Shown piece by piece: positions 60,186 to 64,000 of a stretch of 64,000 nt of DNA. The stretch is taken from assembly GCA_002344975.1 (NCBI GenBank), contig DDUV01000071.1, positions 1 to 64,000 on the forward strand, given 5' to 3'. Every line of letters begins with the position of its first letter. Positions within the stretch are counted from its first letter, which is position 1. Position numbers and translations under genes: made by a program. Below the pieces are notes generated by a model, which made no database searches, was not told where the DNA came from, and saw only the letters and a list, made by a program, of their open reading frames with translations. The stretch comes from Saprospiraceae bacterium UBA2329. GTDB taxonomy: Bacteria; Bacteroidota; Bacteroidia; Chitinophagales; Saprospiraceae.

Positions 60186-62180
60186 CTACTCTTTTGAGGC
60201 GGCGCCCGTTGCGCGGTGGCTGCCGATGCGGTCTTCGGGCTTGGCGCCAAACAGTTCCGGGTGCAGATACTTGCCTTTATCGTCGGCTTTCTTTTCCACT
60301 TCAGGAACCACCCGGTTGGCCTTCGCATAGGCGTCCTGGCGGATGCCCGTCACCTGCCAGCTCACTTCCACGCCGGGTTTGTCGGTTTGGATGACGAAGC
60401 GATTGCCAGCCACTTTTTCCTTCACAATGGCTTGCGCAAACTGCCCTATGCAGGTGAGTTGGTAGCGGAATTCCATATTGAGCGCCTCGAAATAAGCCGG
60501 CAGTTCTACCGTAGCCATTCCGGCGGCATCTGTTGTGGCGTTGCCGTTGTAGATGTTCATCATGTCGGGGCTTTCTACAAAACTGTGGTACAAGTACTTA
60601 TCAGCCGGAGCCAGCGGGTGGTCAATCTTGAAAGTGCCGGCCGATTTGGCCAGATTGCCGATTACTTCTACATCGCCGAAAAACTCAGCCGCATAGCCGT
60701 TGGGGTCGGTATTCATACCGATAATCGCTGTTTGAGGCGCTGTTGTGACAATCGCCCTTAGTTCACCCGTGTGCATGGAACGCCAGCGGAAGCCGAAATC
60801 GCCCAGATCGTAAGCATTATCTGCCGCGGGAAAAATATTGCCGCAAGTGATGTCGCTGTTCACAGTCAGTTCGTCCACGATGCGCGCTGTGCCCCATACG
60901 TCGAGTTTGTACTGGGGCGAATTGGTGCCGATGCCCACATTGCCCTGCTCAGTTATCAAAGCATGGCCCCCAAAAGGGGAGGAGAAGAAACCGCCGTAGC
61001 CAAAATTACTGATGCCCAAAACGGCAGCGCCATTTTCACTGCCGCCCGCAACACCCGCAGCGCCTCCATAACCGGCAACTCCTGTTGATGTGCCCGATCC
61101 GGTAATGCCGTAACCGGTATTGGGATGATCCCCCACTACGGTCAATTGGCTGTGCCCGCTTGGCGTGGTAGTGCCGATGGTGACAGTGCCTCCATTGGTG
61201 TTATAAATATTTGACCCGTTTTCCGTCCATTTGCTGGGCGCTGCATTATTGATGATAAAATCTCCCAAAAATCCCGGCACGATACTGATGCCCGAACCGC
61301 CTAGGTAGTTGCTGCCTCCGCCGGAAGGCAATGTCACGGTAGCGCCGTGTGTACCCGATCCGTTGGCGCCCGATATGGAGAGTACGTTGCCGTTGAGCGA
61401 GAGCGTTTGCAATTCATTGACCGGACTGTTGTCGGCGGCGCTGATGACGGCATTGCTGATGCTGATGCCCGAGCCGGCAGTGTAGTTCCCGGCAGGCCCC
61501 TGCGGCCCGGTAGCGCCCATTGGCCCGGCAGGTCCTTGCGGTCCTATTGGTCCGGTAGCGCCTTGCGGCCCCGCAATACCCGGCAACCCTTGCGGCCCTG
61601 CAGCACCCGTTGGCCCCGTAGGTCCCTGCGGCCCCATTGGCCCGGTAGCACCTTGCGGTCCGGCGGGTCCCGTAGGCCCTTGCGGTCCGGCAGGCAAAGA
61701 GACGGTATTGCCGCCCGAAATGCTGAGTTGCGTACCGTTGACACTGAGGGTTTGTTCATCGCGGTCGGAGCCGGAGCTTTCTGCATAAAGCGCGTAGGGT
61801 ACGGAGAGCAATTGGCTGGTGCCCATAGGGATGAAAGCGCCGCCGTTTGCGTTGGGATTGAGTTCCACGCGCAGGAAATAGGGGCCGGCGCTCCAGTCAA
61901 CATTGGCCAGACTGCCGCCGCCAATGGGCGTTCCGCTGCCTATATTGAGATCAAAAACGCCCAGCGAAGTAGTCGTCACGGTATGCTCCTCGGCATATAC
62001 GGCGGGGCCGTTGGCATTGCTTTGGGCTATAAAAAACCTCAGACGCAAAGGCGTGGAGGCATAAGGCTGCCCGGAGGCGTCGCGGGCAACGGCCTGATAC
62101 TTGAATTGTTGAGGCGATTGAGCAGAGATGTTTGCCAGAAGGCAGAGCAGGAAACTGAAAACGAGCATTATCTTTTTCAT
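60186..62180 (-). CDS. Secreted protein with collagen-like repeats
   Basis: The 664-residue protein has a signal peptide (MKKIMLVFSFLLCLLANISAQ). A domain common in Bacteroidota surface proteins follows (FKYQAVARDASGQPY ... MGTSQLLSVPYALYAESS, about 22-136). Then come 22 uninterrupted Gly-X-Y triplets (165-230), mostly GPQ, GPT, GPA and GAT. These should form a collagen-like triple helix. A fibre-like region with TGSGTSTGVAGYGGAAG and the phrase VGIGTNSPQYKLDVWGTARI (about residue 410) resembles phage and surface fibre proteins. The end has a beta domain and a charged tail. No sorting domain is seen. It belongs to a three-gene minus-strand group (60186-63514). Confidence 0.85.
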   Translation of the reverse strand: MKKIMLVFSFLLCLLANISAQSPQQFKYQAVARDASGQPYASTPLRLRFFIAQSNANGPAVYAEEHTVTTTSLGVFDLNIGSGTPIGGGSLANVDWSAGPYFLRVELNPNANGGAFIPMGTSQLLSVPYALYAESSGSDRDEQTLSVNGTQLSISGGNTVSLPAGPQGPTGPAGPQGATGPMGPQGPTGPTGAAGPQGLPGIAGPQGATGPIGPQGPAGPMGATGPQGPAGNYTAGSGISISNAVISAADNSPVNELQTLSLNGNVLSISGANGSGTHGATVTLPSGGGSNYLGGSGISIVPGFLGDFIINNAAPSKWTENGSNIYNTNGGTVTIGTTTPSGHSQLTVVGDHPNTGYGITGSGTSTGVAGYGGAAGVAGGSENGAAVLGISNFGYGGFFSSPFGGHALITEQGNVGIGTNSPQYKLDVWGTARIVDELTVNSDITCGNIFPAADNAYDLGDFGFRWRSMHTGELRAIVTTAPQTAIIGMNTDPNGYAAEFFGDVEVIGNLAKSAGTFKIDHPLAPADKYLYHSFVESPDMMNIYNGNATTDAAGMATVELPAYFEALNMEFRYQLTCIGQFAQAIVKEKVAGNRFVIQTDKPGVEVSWQVTGIRQDAYAKANRVVPEVEKKADDKGKYLHPELFGAKPEDRIGSHRATGAASKE
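61491..61688 (-). repeat. Collagen-type Gly-X-Y coding repeat
   Basis: This part of the gene encodes 22 Gly-X-Y triplets in a row. At DNA level it is a degenerate 9-bp periodic repeat (GGNCCNNNN-like), which explains the long open frame on the opposite strand. Confidence 0.9.
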
Positions 62181-62218
62181 GGTTGTTGTGTTTTTTTTGG
62201 TTTTTAAAAAATTGAGAA

Positions 62219-62713
62219 TCAGTGAGTAATCACAATTTTAAAGGTTTTGAAACGGCGCGTTTCAGGGTCGCGGGCCTCCAGCAGGTACAGGCCGGCAGGG
62301 AGGGCGGCGGTTTTCAATTCGTGGTGATGATCCGGCTGGGCGGAGGCAAATACCTCAATGCCATGCAAATGAAGCAGCCTGATCTGTACGGGCGTTTCTG
62401 AATGGATGTAGAGCCGGTCGGTACTCGGATTGGGAAAGGCCCGTACTTCTGTCAGCAACTCGGCAGGCGACTCAACGGCGGTACTCACCGTGACGAACAC
62501 CTGGTGAAAACCCTGGGTGAGCATGGCGGCATTTTGGCTGTAGGTGGCCGTTGCGGGTTCTCCTACCGACCAGTACAGACTGCCTGCCGAACTGTTTTCT
62601 GCCTGAGCGCCGGCACTGCCCAGCAATACCGGTCCAAGGCTCTGGCCCGATGCTGCTGCCGAAAAGGCAAGGCACAGCCAGGCCACGCATAAGCGTAGTG
62701 ATTTCATAATCAA
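62219..62713 (-). CDS. Small T9SS-exported protein
   Basis: The 164-residue protein has a signal peptide (MIMKSLRLCVAWLCLAFSAAASGQ). A short segment SLYWSVGEPATATYSQNAAMLTQGFHQVFV is seen in many secreted proteins of this phylum just before sorting domains. A T9SS type A domain follows (VRAFPNPSTDRLYIHS ... LPAGLYLLEA). There is little else, so the cargo part is nearly absent. It lies 38 bp before the collagen-repeat gene in the same direction. Such small proteins often pair with a fibre protein in an operon; its role is unknown. Confidence 0.75.
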   Translation of the reverse strand: MIMKSLRLCVAWLCLAFSAAASGQSLGPVLLGSAGAQAENSSAGSLYWSVGEPATATYSQNAAMLTQGFHQVFVTVSTAVESPAELLTEVRAFPNPSTDRLYIHSETPVQIRLLHLHGIEVFASAQPDHHHELKTAALPAGLYLLEARDPETRRFKTFKIVITH

Positions 62714-62797
62714 TGGATTTTAAAAGAAGTGAAAAGAAGAGGAGTATGCGGGCAGCCCGGTTTTTACGGCGCCGCCCGCCATTTGTTCATGGAGGAA

Positions 62798-63514
62798 TTA
62801 ATATCTTTCCAATATCACATTGCCGGATTCTACGAGTACCCCGCTGGTCGTGAGGTGCAAAGTAGCTATTGTGCCTGCTGTGTTGGAGCGCACCACAATA
62901 TTGGAGTGATATACGGGGGTGTTGTCTATGACGCCAAACAAACCGGCCGAATTGACAAGGGCAATGACATCATCAGCGCCTTTTTTGATCCAGATATGGC
63001 TTCCGCCCGAAATAACCTTGACGTACTCCTGTGTACCGCTGCCTGACCATTCGATGAACAGATTGCTGGTTTCTTTGGCCGGGCCGAGGTTGTTGGGCGA
63101 GGTTCTTTGCACAATGATGTCTTCCATAATAATACCTACGGGGGTATCAATGATGGTAGAGAGCGAGGTGCTGAGGCCGCAGCGACAGCGCGAGAATACC
63201 TCAATCCGGTAGCGGGAATTGGGGCTGAGGCCGGTTTTGACGTAAGGCGGCCCGGCCACTATATCTTCACTCACTACCGTGCCGGCGGGCAGCAGCGTGG
63301 TGCGCACTGTGTACCCGTTGACGGCAGACACATCGGCGGGCGGCGTCCAGGTAATGGCATAACTGACGGAGCTGAGGTAAAGCACCTGCGAGTTGACAGG
63401 CGCAGGGCAGTGGCAGGGTAGCGCGGTTTTTTGCGCAACAACTGAGGCGATCATGGTAAAAAATAGGGCCAGAATGATGCCGGCACGAAACGCGAAATTG
63501 AGTGTGGTTTTCAT
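62798..63514 (-). CDS. Secreted protein with a fibronectin III-like domain
   Basis: The 238-residue protein has a signal peptide (MKTTLNFAFRAGIILALFFTMIASVVAQ). Residues about 30-125 read LSSVSYAITWTPPADVSAVNGYTVR then SPNSRYRIEVFSRCRCG, the pattern of a fibronectin type III domain. The remainder is beta-rich with YVKVISGGSHIWIKKGADD. No sorting domain is visible. It is the first gene of the minus-strand group with the T9SS protein and the collagen-repeat protein. The frame is open to 63775; the signal peptide sets the start at 63514. Confidence 0.7.
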   Translation of the reverse strand: MKTTLNFAFRAGIILALFFTMIASVVAQKTALPCHCPAPVNSQVLYLSSVSYAITWTPPADVSAVNGYTVRTTLLPAGTVVSEDIVAGPPYVKTGLSPNSRYRIEVFSRCRCGLSTSLSTIIDTPVGIIMEDIIVQRTSPNNLGPAKETSNLFIEWSGSGTQEYVKVISGGSHIWIKKGADDVIALVNSAGLFGVIDNTPVYHSNIVVRSNTAGTIATLHLTTSGVLVESGNVILERY

Positions 63515-63557
63515 AATAGTGTTGTTTTTAGTATGAACTCGTTGATGAATGATGACA

Positions 63558-63590
63558 CAAAGATGCAAGGCGGGGGTGGCTATTACCAAA
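63558..63590 (-). promoter_or_regulatory. Near-consensus promoter for the 63514-60186 gene group
   Basis: On the minus strand, TTTG (63590-63587), a 21-bp spacer and CATCTTTG (63565-63558) differ from the consensus by one base. The first gene starts at 63514, about 44 bp downstream. Confidence 0.5.
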
Positions 63591-63674
63591 GACAAAAAAG
63601 TGGGTTTGTTCCATCGGGGTAAATAACTGTAGGAAAATGAGCATATTTGTCCCGTACTTATTCCACGAAACGCT

Positions 63675-64000
63675 ATGAAAGGCAGTACGCTATTGCTAAC
63701 GCTCAGGCTTCTGACGGAAGAGGAAAGGGCAGCTTTAGAACTGATGGCCGCATCGCCGCTGTTCAAATTGGGCAACCGGCATCAGGATGCAGTAGAGCTT
63801 TTGCAATATCTGCGCCCTTTTGCCCCGCAATACGAGTCTCTGGAAATGGATCGCCAAGTGGCAGCCCAGGCGCTTTTCGGGCATCGCACACAGCCCGAAG
63901 CCGAGCTGCGCAAAGCCATGTCCAACCTGAATACTTTGGTGCGAAAGCTCATTTTGTTGCAACAAACCCTTACAGACGACGACGGCCCCGATGCTCAACT
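63675..64000 (+). CDS. Start of an unrecognised helical protein, cut by the window edge
   Basis: The open frame from 63675 runs off the window after 108 complete codons. It reads MKGSTLLLTLRLLTEEERAA, then LELMAASPLFKLGNRHQDAVELLQYLRPF, then VAAQALFGHRTQPEAELRKAMSNLNTLVRKLILL. The composition is strongly helical with no signal peptide. I do not recognise the family. The gene is divergent from the fibronectin-domain gene. Confidence 0.6.
   Translation, partial: MKGSTLLLTLRLLTEEERAALELMAASPLFKLGNRHQDAVELLQYLRPFAPQYESLEMDRQVAAQALFGHRTQPEAELRKAMSNLNTLVRKLILLQQTLTDDDGPDAQ

Noticed and set aside
61491..61688. Periodic repeat taken as a CRISPR array or minisatellite
   Set aside because: The unit is 9 bp and encodes Gly-X-Y triplets in frame within an intact gene.

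Overview
The window comes from a Bacteroidota chromosome, most likely the Saprospiria or a related environmental lineage. The evidence is a SusC/SusD nutrient-uptake pair, several proteins ending in type IX secretion (T9SS, Por) sorting domains, the gliding lipoprotein GldH, an Omp28-like lipoprotein, and promoters of the Bacteroidota form (TTTG, 19-21 bp, TAnnTTTG) with no obvious Shine-Dalgarno sequences. Most of the window is moderately GC-rich. Several stretches are visibly AT-rich and look acquired: about 2.7-3.4, 42.6-44.8, 48.4-49.6 and 53.1-56.0 kb.

Layout. 0.4-8.1 kb: secreted M4 metalloprotease, a small barrel protein, Omp28-like lipoprotein, Crp/Fnr regulator, two ArsR-fold regulators, a T9SS cargo gene broken by one in-frame TGA, and a small gene followed by the wreck of an HNH nuclease gene. 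8.1-12.2 kb: ClpB and a bestrophin channel. 12.4-31.0 kb: a one-directional polysaccharide utilisation locus for fructan (levan/inulin). It holds a hybrid two-component sensor with a sugar-binding periplasmic domain, an MFS sugar importer, a GH32 lipoprotein, SusC, SusD, two related surface lipoproteins with DUF4960-like ends, and two LamG-GH32 proteins whose GH32 nucleophile position carries Glu instead of Asp. The sensor would detect fructose in the periplasm and switch on surface binding, cleavage and import. 31-42 kb: M1 aminopeptidase, alpha/beta hydrolase, OmpA-like lipoprotein, an OB-fold-like lipoprotein, DapD, an ABC-F ATPase and a large BNR-repeat T9SS protein.

42.0-44.8 kb: an Arr-type rifamycin ADP-ribosyltransferase gene, then a translationally coupled AT-rich operon: a 46-residue ORF resembling the start of DUF4007 proteins, an HNH-domain protein, and a methyltransferase fused to a HIT hydrolase. 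This is the best candidate for an undescribed (probably defence-related) system here. 44.8-53.0 kb: UvrB, GatA, a DUF4143-type ATPase, GrpE, DnaJ, GldH and a zinc-ribbon protein. 53.0-56.1 kb: a restriction-modification unit made of an EcoRII-like nuclease and a single polypeptide joining a Vsr-like nuclease to a Dcm-like cytosine-5 methyltransferase. 56.1-64.0 kb: NadE, a lipoprotein with a methyltransferase fold, a very long terminator hairpin, T9SS cargo, a collagen-repeat protein, two more secreted proteins and a gene running off the right edge.

All identifications rest on reading motifs in the translated sequence and on memory of the families. No database search was made. No tRNA, rRNA, CRISPR array or intact insertion sequence was seen.
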